Source: a virus. Taken from it: a stretch of DNA of 27,168 bases. A program made the translations under genes and the position numbers. Below the pieces are notes generated by a model that was given only the letters and a program-made list of their open reading frames with translations, was not told where the DNA came from and made no database searches. Location: the IMG/VR virus record IMGVR_UViG_3300047312_000343, positions 1-27,168 of that record. The stretch is one strand, 5' to 3'. Positions 22,129 to 27,168 of the stretch are shown in pieces. Every line of letters begins with the position of its first letter. Positions within the stretch are counted from its first letter, which is position 1.

Positions 22129-22775
22129 CACGGCGCGCCGATCTTGGCGAGCGCCATCATGCGGCGATAGCCGTCGATCGTGTAGGCGCGATCCTCATCC
22201 GACGTCTTCACAGTGCGGTTGCGATGCACCCCTAGGATGCGCTGCTTTTCGTCGCGCGACACCGGCTTGCCGTCGGCGTCCAGGCACAGATGATGCACAT
22301 GCACCGGGGCGCCGTCGGCGTCGAAGGCGAATGTGGCCATGGCTTTGGTTTGCTCGTCCCAGCCGAAGCCCTTGTGCGGCGGGTCCAGAAAATTCGCCTT
22401 CAGCCCGCCCGGTATCAGCTTGATGGTGCCGTAAACCAGATACAGCTTGCCGCCCTCCTCGTTCACGCTCTGCACGCCATCCCGCGCGATGTGGTCCACC
22501 GCGATCGTCATCAGGCCGCCGGTCTTGGTCACATCGCGCATCTGGCTGAGCGACTGCGCCTTGGTGGTGATCAGCGCCAGGGCGGTGAAATACTCATCGC
22601 CGTTCTCGGCGTGATCGTTGTCATCGACCCTGAACAGCCAGAAGCGCGAGCCGTCCTCGATCTGGTAGCGGCGCGGTGGCGAGCCGAGGAACATGATCGT
22701 CCCGCCGCGCAGATCGCCGCCATCGACGCGGATCTCGGCGGCCAGATCGATGATCTTCATGCCGGTCGGCGCCAT
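22128..22775 (-). CDS. Hypothetical beta-rich protein (215 aa)
   Basis: ATG directly follows the previous TGA, with GGGGGAA upstream as ribosome binding site. The middle is beta-rich (LYLVYGTIKLIPGGLKANFL, MATFAFDADGAPVHVHHLCL), with a helical C-terminus (TIDGYRRMMALAKIG). A VHVHH stretch could bind metal. It is not recognised. Confidence 0.65.
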   Translation of the reverse strand: MAPTGMKIIDLAAEIRVDGGDLRGGTIMFLGSPPRRYQIEDGSRFWLFRVDDNDHAENGDEYFTALALITTKAQSLSQMRDVTKTGGLMTIAVDHIARDGVQSVNEEGGKLYLVYGTIKLIPGGLKANFLDPPHKGFGWDEQTKAMATFAFDADGAPVHVHHLCLDADGKPVSRDEKQRILGVHRNRTVKTSDEDRAYTIDGYRRMMALAKIGAP

Positions 22776-23162
22776 TCATTCCCCCTTCTGCCAGCGCGCG
22801 AACGCGTCCATATCGCCCGGGTCAGCCGCCGGCCCATCGCCGTTCTGTATGACGGCGAGGAGTCGATGCACGTCTTCCGCTTCGATGATGCGCTGGCCGT
22901 CGTCCAGCACGTGGCAGCGCAGCGTCACGCCGAACACGGTGAACGTGCCGGCCCAGATCGATTTGGGGATGCTCGCTTCCACGCCCGACTCCTCGGTCAG
23001 ATGCGCCAGGATCTTCCGGCGCGCCAGCCGGCATTCTTCCTCCACCGCGCGCCACCGCGACACCCGCATGCCGCCAATCGATACCGCGCTGCCGCCCAGG
23101 GCAAGGCGACAAACACGCTCCAGCTTGTCGGCCAGCTCTATCAGCAGCTCATAGTCGGTCAT
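22776..23162 (-). CDS. Hypothetical protein (128 aa)
   Basis: Start overlaps the previous stop as ATGA. The N-terminal half is helical (ELLIELADKLERVCRLALGG, EEECRLARRKILAHLTEESG) and the C-terminal half mixed (GVTLRCHVLDDGQRIIEAED). No motif of known function. Co-translated with the helicase operon. Confidence 0.65.
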   Translation of the reverse strand: MTDYELLIELADKLERVCRLALGGSAVSIGGMRVSRWRAVEEECRLARRKILAHLTEESGVEASIPKSIWAGTFTVFGVTLRCHVLDDGQRIIEAEDVHRLLAVIQNGDGPAADPGDMDAFARWQKGE

Positions 23163-23332
23163 CGCGCCGGGGCTGGCGGCGGCATCGGCACGAAGCAGAT
23201 CGCCGTGCTCAGGATCTTGCCGTCGTGGCTCGTGATCAGGTCGCGGTAGATCCAGCCGCCCGGCACGCGGATGCGCTGCAGCTCAGTCGTGGGCGTCTCA
23301 TGCACGAATTGCCACGTCTCGCTGCTGCTCAT
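23159..23332 (-). CDS. Small beta-rich protein (57 aa)
   Basis: Start overlaps the helicase stop as ATGA; the stop overlaps the next start. The sequence (WQFVHETPTTELQRIRVPGG, WIYRDLITSH, ICFVPMPP) reads as a three-strand sheet. Such small single-sheet proteins are common in phage operons. The family is not known. Confidence 0.6.
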   Translation of the reverse strand: MSSSETWQFVHETPTTELQRIRVPGGWIYRDLITSHDGKILSTAICFVPMPPPAPAR

Positions 23333-24846
23333 GCCCCTGCCCCCGCAAACTGCTCCTGCTGCTCCTTGAGCCGCCAGTAGACCCATCCAGGCTTGTAACC
23401 GTGCGCCTTGGCGTAGGCCGTCAGCTCAGCCTCGCTGCGAGGCCGCGCCAGCAACTTACGATAGGGCAGCCGCGTGATGTAGTCGAAGCGGTCGGGGAGG
23501 TATTCCGCCATCTCGGCGTTGTCCGCCTGCAGGATGCGCCGGCGTGGCCGAGGAGCCTCGCAGGCCGAGCAGAACTCGGTGCGGCCCGAGTTCAGCGTGC
23601 GGCAGTCGCGATCGGCGCACAGCCAGGGCTTGGGCGCGCCGCAGACGGCGCAGTCCTGCCGGCCCGGCCCATTGAGCACGTTGCAGTCGAAGCACGCCCA
23701 CGGCTCGGGGGGTTTTTTCGTGGTGTCCTTGTCGACACCGTCGAGCGACCACGCCACCGGCTCGGTGGGCAGGCCGTGGGTCAGGCAGTTCCTGGCGTGG
23801 TCGAGCACCACCAGCGCCGAGCCGTCGGCCTTGGGCCGCATGCCGCGCCCGATCTGCTGGAAACACATGGTCAGGCTCTGGGTTGGCCGCAGCAAAATCA
23901 CGCAACCAACTGATGGCACGTCGAGGCCCTCGGAGATGATCTCGCACGAGGTCACCACCTGAACTTCGCCCGTGGCGAGGCCCTGGAGCGCCGCATCGCG
24001 CTCGGGCTTGGGCATATCGCCGTAGACCGCCTGCGCCGCGTAGCCTGCTGCAGCGAACGCGGCGGCCACGTTTTTCGCGTGCGCCACGGTGACGCAGAAC
24101 ACGATCGCCGTGGTGCCGGCGGGCAGCCGTTTGAACTCCTCGACCGCGTCGCCGGTCACGCCCTCGGCGCGCTCGGCCAGCTCATCCTCGGCGTAGTCGC
24201 CGGCCACCTTGCGCACGCCGCGCACGTCGATCGCCGCCGCCGGCAGGTAAACCCGCAGCGGCGCGAGGTAGCCGCCATCCACCAGCGCCTGGGTCGCTGG
24301 ACCGGTCACCAGGGCGTCGAACGGCCCGCCGGCATGCGTGCCCAGCCCCTTGCCGTCGAGCCGCTGTGGCGTGGCTGTGACGCCCAGGATTTTGGCCTTG
24401 GGCTGGCTGGCCAGCAGCGCCGCCCAGGTCTTGCTCACCGCGTGGTGCGCCTCGTCCGCCACGATCAGGCCGAACTGCGGCAGCTTGTCGAGACGCCGCA
24501 CCACGGTCTGGATGCTGGCGACCTGCACCATGGCATCGTGGTCGCGATCGAGGCCGGCGGCGATGATGCCGTGTGGCACGCCGGTCCAGGTCAGGTTGGC
24601 CGAGGCCTGCGCCACCAGCTCACGCCGGTGCGCCAGGACGAGCGTGCGGATGTTCTTGGCTGCCGCGCCCTTCACGATGGCGCTGAATACGACGGTTTTG
24701 CCGCCGCCGGTGGCGAGCTGATAGAGCGGGGCCTTGGCACCCGAGCGGTAGGCGTCGCGGAGCTTGGCGAGATCCTCGCGCTGATAGTCGCGCAGCACGA
24801 GCGGCGGGGATGTTTCACGGGAAACGTCGGGGGTGGTGGCGTCCAT
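23329..24846 (-). CDS. SF2 DEAH-box helicase with C-terminal zinc ribbons (505 aa)
   Basis: An ATP-dependent nucleic-acid helicase of superfamily 2 (RecG/UvsW/SSL2-like), probably acting in phage DNA replication or recombination. Visible motifs: Q-like LRDYQREDL (18-26), motif I ATGGGKT (45-51), Ia LVLAHRREL, motif II DEAH (131-134), motif III TATP (157-160), IVa IVFCVT, V SEGLDVPS and VI QQIGRGMRP. After the helicase core comes a cysteine-rich region (about 383-432: CFDC, CAVC, CADRDC, CSAC) giving two zinc-ribbon or RanBP2-like fingers. A helical end follows. Start ATG 24846 is the only option after an in-frame stop; AAGGA lies close before it. Residues 8-12 (VSRET) are encoded by a parS-like sequence. 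The promoter is at 24878-24906. Confidence 0.9.
   Translation of the reverse strand: MDATTPDVSRETSPPLVLRDYQREDLAKLRDAYRSGAKAPLYQLATGGGKTVVFSAIVKGAAAKNIRTLVLAHRRELVAQASANLTWTGVPHGIIAAGLDRDHDAMVQVASIQTVVRRLDKLPQFGLIVADEAHHAVSKTWAALLASQPKAKILGVTATPQRLDGKGLGTHAGGPFDALVTGPATQALVDGGYLAPLRVYLPAAAIDVRGVRKVAGDYAEDELAERAEGVTGDAVEEFKRLPAGTTAIVFCVTVAHAKNVAAAFAAAGYAAQAVYGDMPKPERDAALQGLATGEVQVVTSCEIISEGLDVPSVGCVILLRPTQSLTMCFQQIGRGMRPKADGSALVVLDHARNCLTHGLPTEPVAWSLDGVDKDTTKKPPEPWACFDCNVLNGPGRQDCAVCGAPKPWLCADRDCRTLNSGRTEFCSACEAPRPRRRILQADNAEMAEYLPDRFDYITRLPYRKLLARPRSEAELTAYAKAHGYKPGWVYWRLKEQQEQFAGAGA
24811..24826. other. Near-consensus parS-like site
   Basis: TGTTTCACGGGAAACG matches the bacterial ParB-binding consensus TGTTTCACGTGAAACA at 14 of 16 positions, with one change at the centre and one at the edge. 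It lies inside the helicase gene, encoding VSRET, the same way that host parS sites sit in coding DNA. It may be functional, a relic or chance. Confidence 0.4.
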
Positions 24847-24877
24847 GTCCTTGTCGATCTGGTTTCTAGCTCACCCT

Positions 24878-24906
24878 CCATAGCACACAGAGTGTTTCAC
24901 TGTCAA
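24878..24906 (-). promoter_or_regulatory. Promoter of the helicase operon
   Basis: On the minus strand TTGACA (24906-24901), 17 bases, then CTATGG (24883-24878), pointing at the helicase start. The three 13-bp iterons lie 10-48 bases upstream of the -35, where activators or repressors bind. Confidence 0.6.
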
Positions 24907-24915
24907 ACGGCAAAA

Positions 24916-24954
24916 CCAGACATTCTGGCCTGACACTTTGGCCTGACATTCTGT
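24916..24954. repeat. Three tandem 13-bp iterons upstream of the helicase promoter
   Basis: CCAGACATTCTGG, CCTGACACTTTGG and CCTGACATTCTGT follow each other without a gap. The first is itself a palindrome (CCAGA-CAT-TCTGG). Their 13-base period is a little over one helix turn. They lie upstream of the helicase -35, so binding would place several protein copies beside RNA polymerase. The middle unit recurs as CCTGACACTTTG at 5567-5578. Confidence 0.7.
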
Positions 24955-24965
24955 CCGGTCGTTCG

Positions 24966-25011
24966 CGATTCGTGCTGGTCCGCGAATCGTTATGCCGGCA
25001 AGTGCCGGCAT
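24966..25011 (-). terminator. Two adjacent hairpins after the small membrane gene
   Basis: ATGCCGGC-AAGT-GCCGGCAT (24992-25011) is a perfect 8-bp stem that begins 8 bases after the stop of the gene at 25020-25220. CGATTCG (24966-24972) and CGAATCG (24983-24989) form a second stem next to it. No T-run follows, so termination would be Rho-assisted or the hairpins may protect the mRNA end. Confidence 0.5.
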
Positions 25012-25019
25012 GCCGTGCT

Positions 25020-25220
25020 TCACCACCCGCTCTTGGTCATCGTCCGCGCGCCCATCGCCAGCGCACCAGCCATCATGCTCACGGCGACCAGCACCGCCAG
25101 CCACGGATGCTCAGGCATCAGCCAGCCGATCAGCAACCCGCTGCCGGCGGTGAACACCACGAACACCACCACCTTGCCCAGGCCGAGCGCCAGGGCGCGG
25201 TAAGCCTGCCAGAACGTCAC
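25020..25220 (-). CDS. Two-TM membrane protein (66 aa)
   Basis: GTG at 25220 overlaps the previous stop as GTGA; longer versions read through the neighbour. Two hydrophobic segments (VVVFVVFTAGSGLLIGWL and WLAVLVAVSMMAGALAMG) are joined by a short MPEHP turn. A hairpin membrane protein of this size fits a class II holin, but placement in the replication module is unusual for a holin. A superinfection or membrane-anchoring role is equally possible. Confidence 0.65.
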   Translation of the reverse strand: MTFWQAYRALALGLGKVVVFVVFTAGSGLLIGWLMPEHPWLAVLVAVSMMAGALAMGARTMTKSGW

Positions 25221-25435
25221 ACAAGCGTTCCGGATCGCACGCCGTGGATCTTCAGCGGTTGCACGCCATGAGGCGGTGGATCGCAAACGAGACAGCGCCA
25301 ACCTCTACCACCAAGCCAGAGAAATACTGTCTGGCATTGACATAATGGCCAAAGGTGACTCGCCACGATCCGATGCGGCAGCGCACGCAATCGCTCCACG
25401 CGTTCCATAAATGTAGAATCGTCGTCAGGGTCCAC
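25217..25435 (-). CDS. Small Cys-rich protein (72 aa)
   Basis: GTG at 25435 has AGGGA about 9 bases upstream; an ATG at 25408 is the alternative. LCQCQTVFLWLGGRGWRCLVC provides CxC and CxxC pairs, a possible zinc knuckle. Basic head (ERVERLRALPHRIV). Stop overlaps the next start. The family is not recognised. Confidence 0.55.
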   Translation of the reverse strand: MDPDDDSTFMERVERLRALPHRIVASHLWPLCQCQTVFLWLGGRGWRCLVCDPPPHGVQPLKIHGVRSGTLV

Positions 25436-25445
25436 GGTTGTTTCC

Positions 25446-25643
25446 CTATCGCCTCGGGTTCTTCTTGGTCCTCGGCATCGGCACATAGGGCGCCGGCACC
25501 CACGTGGCAGCCACCAGGGCGCGGTGGGTGGCGCACGCCCACATCGGCTTCTGTGGTGGCAGGCCGAAGCCAAAAGGGCTGTGGGGCCGTGCGCAGATGT
25601 GGCAGCGCTGGGGATCAGGCGATGAGGGCGCGGGCATTGGCAA
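25446..25643 (-). CDS. Small zinc-binding-type protein (65 aa)
   Basis: RCHICARPHSPFGFGLPP followed by MWACATHRALV gives a CxxC...CxxH set typical of small phage zinc proteins with the FGFG(L/W)P core. The start overlaps the end of the upstream gene by 29 bases, as in coupled translation. The C-terminus is basic. The role is unknown. Confidence 0.62.
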   Translation of the reverse strand: MPMPAPSSPDPQRCHICARPHSPFGFGLPPQKPMWACATHRALVAATWVPAPYVPMPRTKKNPRR

Positions 25644-26439
25644 TCTCAGCCTCGATCTCGCGCACGGTGATCAGCTTGCGGCCATTGGCCTTGAACATGG
25701 CGCGGACGGTTTCCAACGGCACCACGGCGGCAAACCGATCGATCACCAACACCCAGGCGCGGAGACGCTCCATCTGACGCATGACGGTCGGAAAATCATC
25801 GCCGAGCGACGGCTTGATCTCGATCTTCCAGTCACATCCCTGAAGCACGCGGAGGTAATGTCGGTCTGTGACGTCCAACTCTGGCAAAAAGAACCGCCAG
25901 TGTTCCGTGGCGGAGTCATAGGGAGCGGGCGCGGTGAAACGGAGCATCAGCAACACATCGACGCCACGCTGTTCAAATAGCACCCTGGCGTTGAAATGGG
26001 CCTGGATCGGGGTCGTCTCCAAAATCTGCCGACGCCGTTCCTCGCGCTCAGCATCGATCTTCGGAAGCGCCTCCCGGCTGGCGTAATTAGACTTCCGATC
26101 AAGCTCCATCATCGCCGGATCGTGCATTCGCTCGATCGCAACGTTGACCGCCGCCTCCCGGTAGCGATCCAGCTTGGTCCCTGTGCTCAGCACAAATGCC
26201 GCCTGAAACAACGGGTCGAGGAACCGTGCCTGGATCAGATTGTGCTCGGGCGTGTCATCGCTCGCGGCGCCCCTGGTCAGCAGAGCCGCGTGTAGCTCGG
26301 CGAACCGCTCGGCGAACCACGCTTGGCCCAGCATCCATTCGGCATACTGCGGATCGCTCGACAGCACGTCCGCGACGGTGCGGCCTTTGTGCTTGCCGAA
26401 CGGCAGGATCATCGCGCTTGGCTCGGGCTTAGCAACCAT
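25615..26439 (-). CDS. ExoX-like C-terminal-domain protein with possible nuclease core (274 aa)
   Basis: GGAG lies 9 bases before the ATG. Residues 10-52 (LPFGKHKGRTVADV, then DPQYAEWMLGQAWF) match the ExoX-like C-terminal (DUF3820-like) domain, a small module found beside exonucleases and in phage proteins. The C-terminal half has a beta-strand with an E-x-K pair, GCDWKIEIKPSLGDDFPTVM, that resembles the core of PD-(D/E)xK nucleases; an upstream acidic residue (ELDVTD) could complete it. Context between a primase-like gene and a helicase supports DNA processing. Nuclease activity is inferred. The symmetric element at 26459-26584 forms its upstream region. Confidence 0.75.
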   Translation of the reverse strand: MVAKPEPSAMILPFGKHKGRTVADVLSSDPQYAEWMLGQAWFAERFAELHAALLTRGAASDDTPEHNLIQARFLDPLFQAAFVLSTGTKLDRYREAAVNVAIERMHDPAMMELDRKSNYASREALPKIDAEREERRRQILETTPIQAHFNARVLFEQRGVDVLLMLRFTAPAPYDSATEHWRFFLPELDVTDRHYLRVLQGCDWKIEIKPSLGDDFPTVMRQMERLRAWVLVIDRFAAVVPLETVRAMFKANGRKLITVREIEAEIANARALIA

Positions 26440-26458
26440 GGGTTGTTACTCCGGTTGG

Positions 26459-26584
26459 GTGAGGATGGTGAGGATAGTGACCATGCTGCGGCGATACTAC
26501 CAGAACTGTCAGTATTTCGATATCGTTTCAGTGACAGTTTACCCCCTTACGCCGCAGCATGGTCACCATGGTCTCCATGGTCAC
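26459..26584. repeat. 126-bp concentric dyad with 9-bp repeats (candidate origin or operator)
   Basis: All parts share one centre between 26521 and 26522. Core: CGATATCG (26518-26525). Next: AACTGTCA (26504-26511) with TGACAGTT (26532-26539). Next: GTGACCATGCTGCGGCG (26477-26493) with its exact complement CGCCGCAGCATGGTCAC (26550-26566). Outside, three 9-bp units on the left (GTGAGGATG, GTGAGGATA, GTGACCATG) mirror three on the right (CATGGTCAC, CATGGTCTC, CATGGTCAC). It fills the gap between the primase-like gene and the ExoX-like gene, both on the minus strand. An origin, a centromere-like site or an operator could look like this. Confidence 0.85.
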
Positions 26585-26588
26585 TGAT

Positions 26589-26602
26589 TTGATTTTTATC
26601 AA
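26589..26602. promoter_or_regulatory. Perfect FNR/FixK-type box
   Basis: TTGATTTTTATCAA is an exact match to TTGAT-N4-ATCAA, the site of FNR, FixK and Anr regulators that respond to low oxygen. It lies 4 bases outside the concentric dyad and just after the primase-like stop codon, about 150 bases before the ExoX-like start. It could link phage replication to host redox state or be a chance A+T-rich palindrome. Confidence 0.4.
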
Positions 26603-26604
26603 AC

Positions 26605-27168
26605 TTACTCAACTTTCTCGACATACCAACGGATTGCACCATGGGTGTTGCCGTCATCCTTTAAGAACCGCTTCTTCGCCGCGACCCTGCCGACGTACTT
26701 TCTGAGCCAATATTGCATGCGAGCGGTGTCAACTTCCGCGCCGCCACGGGCGGGAAATTGCTCCTTCATGATGGGGTAGAAGCCATCGATCTTGGAATCC
26801 TTGACCGCGTCAGCGATGGTCTTGGGGGTTCCCTGGAACTCCGCATACCAACCCTCAAGCATCGCAGCTAAACGTATGGTTGCAGGATCATCCTTCGCCG
26901 TGGTCTCCATCGTCTCTGCCGGATCGGTCTCGCCGAGCCACACCAGCGGCTCGCGCACGAAGTGCGACCACGCGCCGTAAGAGCCGAGCGAGAAGATCCC
27001 GAGCTTGGTCTGGCTAACGTGGTAGGCCCGCGCGATGATCAGGACGTCGGCGATGTAGCGACCACGGTCGCGGCGCGCGGTGATGATCGGGTCACCATCG
27101 AACGGGCGCCGCTCGGGATGCTCCTCGCCGGCGTCGAGGTCGCAGCGCATGGTGCGGCGGCCCTGTTC
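26605..27168 (-). CDS. C-terminal end of a phage primase/helicase-type ATPase (partial, 188 aa seen)
   Basis: The frame is open through the right edge of the window, so the start is missing. The visible part, HPERRPFDGDPI, RRDRGRYIADVLIIARAYHV, LGSYGAWSHFVREPLVWLG and TDPAETME, has the layout of the C-terminal region of phage and integrative-element primase/helicase or AAA ATPase proteins. A winged-helix-like end follows (TIADAVKDSKIDGFYPIM, VGRVAAKKRFLKDDGNTHG). The catalytic part lies outside. It heads the leftward replication module. Confidence 0.75.
   Translation of the reverse strand, partial: EQGRRTMRCDLDAGEEHPERRPFDGDPIITARRDRGRYIADVLIIARAYHVSQTKLGIFSLGSYGAWSHFVREPLVWLGETDPAETMETTAKDDPATIRLAAMLEGWYAEFQGTPKTIADAVKDSKIDGFYPIMKEQFPARGGAEVDTARMQYWLRKYVGRVAAKKRFLKDDGNTHGAIRWYVEKVE

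Noticed and set aside
1-27168. tRNA genes, CRISPR arrays, insertion sequences or attachment sites
   Set aside because: No cloverleaf, regularly spaced repeat array, transposase frame or integrase was seen; the repeats found are tandem or dyad elements.

Overview
The window is a piece of a tailed double-stranded DNA phage genome or prophage. It contains a terminase small/large pair, a DUF1073-type portal gene, a clan GH-A glycosidase with a Pro-rich putative tail protein, an SF2 helicase and the C-terminal end of a primase/helicase-like protein. Genes are densely packed, mostly through ATGA, GTGA or TGATG overlaps. High G+C, GTG starts and the family mix suggest an alphaproteobacterial host; that is inference. 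No integrase, tRNA, rRNA, CRISPR or insertion sequence was seen, and no major capsid or tail-assembly gene is present.

Layout. (1) 1-5.7 kb, plus strand: a surface and host-interaction module with a glycosidase (1251-2576), small proteins, a TM protein and a 595-aa protein with a Pro-Thr stalk (3178-4965). One minus-strand gene sits inside it (361-1179), encoding a RelA/SpoT-like protein. (2) 5.7-12.7 kb, minus strand: the packaging module of small terminase, large terminase and a 1,686-residue portal fused to at least three extra domains, including an ADP-ribosyltransferase-like one. (3) 12.8-20.1 kb, plus strand: accessory and regulatory genes (DUF6011, DUF932, two HTH proteins, a secreted moron-like protein, a tandem pair of small paralogues, a Pro-rich membrane protein). 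(4) 20.1-27.2 kb, minus strand: the replication module, read leftward from a primase/helicase through an ExoX-type protein and an SF2 helicase to a chain of small genes.

Three architectural themes tie the window together. First, a linker of the form DPSxHPRG...GEF-GGGG occurs twice in the portal fusion and, in variant form, at the start of the RelA/SpoT-like protein. This suggests one shared delivery or attachment scheme for effector-like domains. Second, four sites share the dyad CTTGAC-N7-GTCA(A/G)G overlapping a -35 hexamer (1192, 5076, 12759, 15060) and probably form one regulon, with the 12759 copy driving the packaging and accessory operons divergently. Third, the replication module carries unusual DNA: a 126-bp element at 26459-26584 in which a core palindrome, an 8-bp arm, a 17-bp perfect arm and three 9-bp repeats on each side share one symmetry centre; a perfect FNR/FixK-type box beside it; three 13-bp iterons upstream of the helicase promoter; and a near-consensus parS inside the helicase gene.
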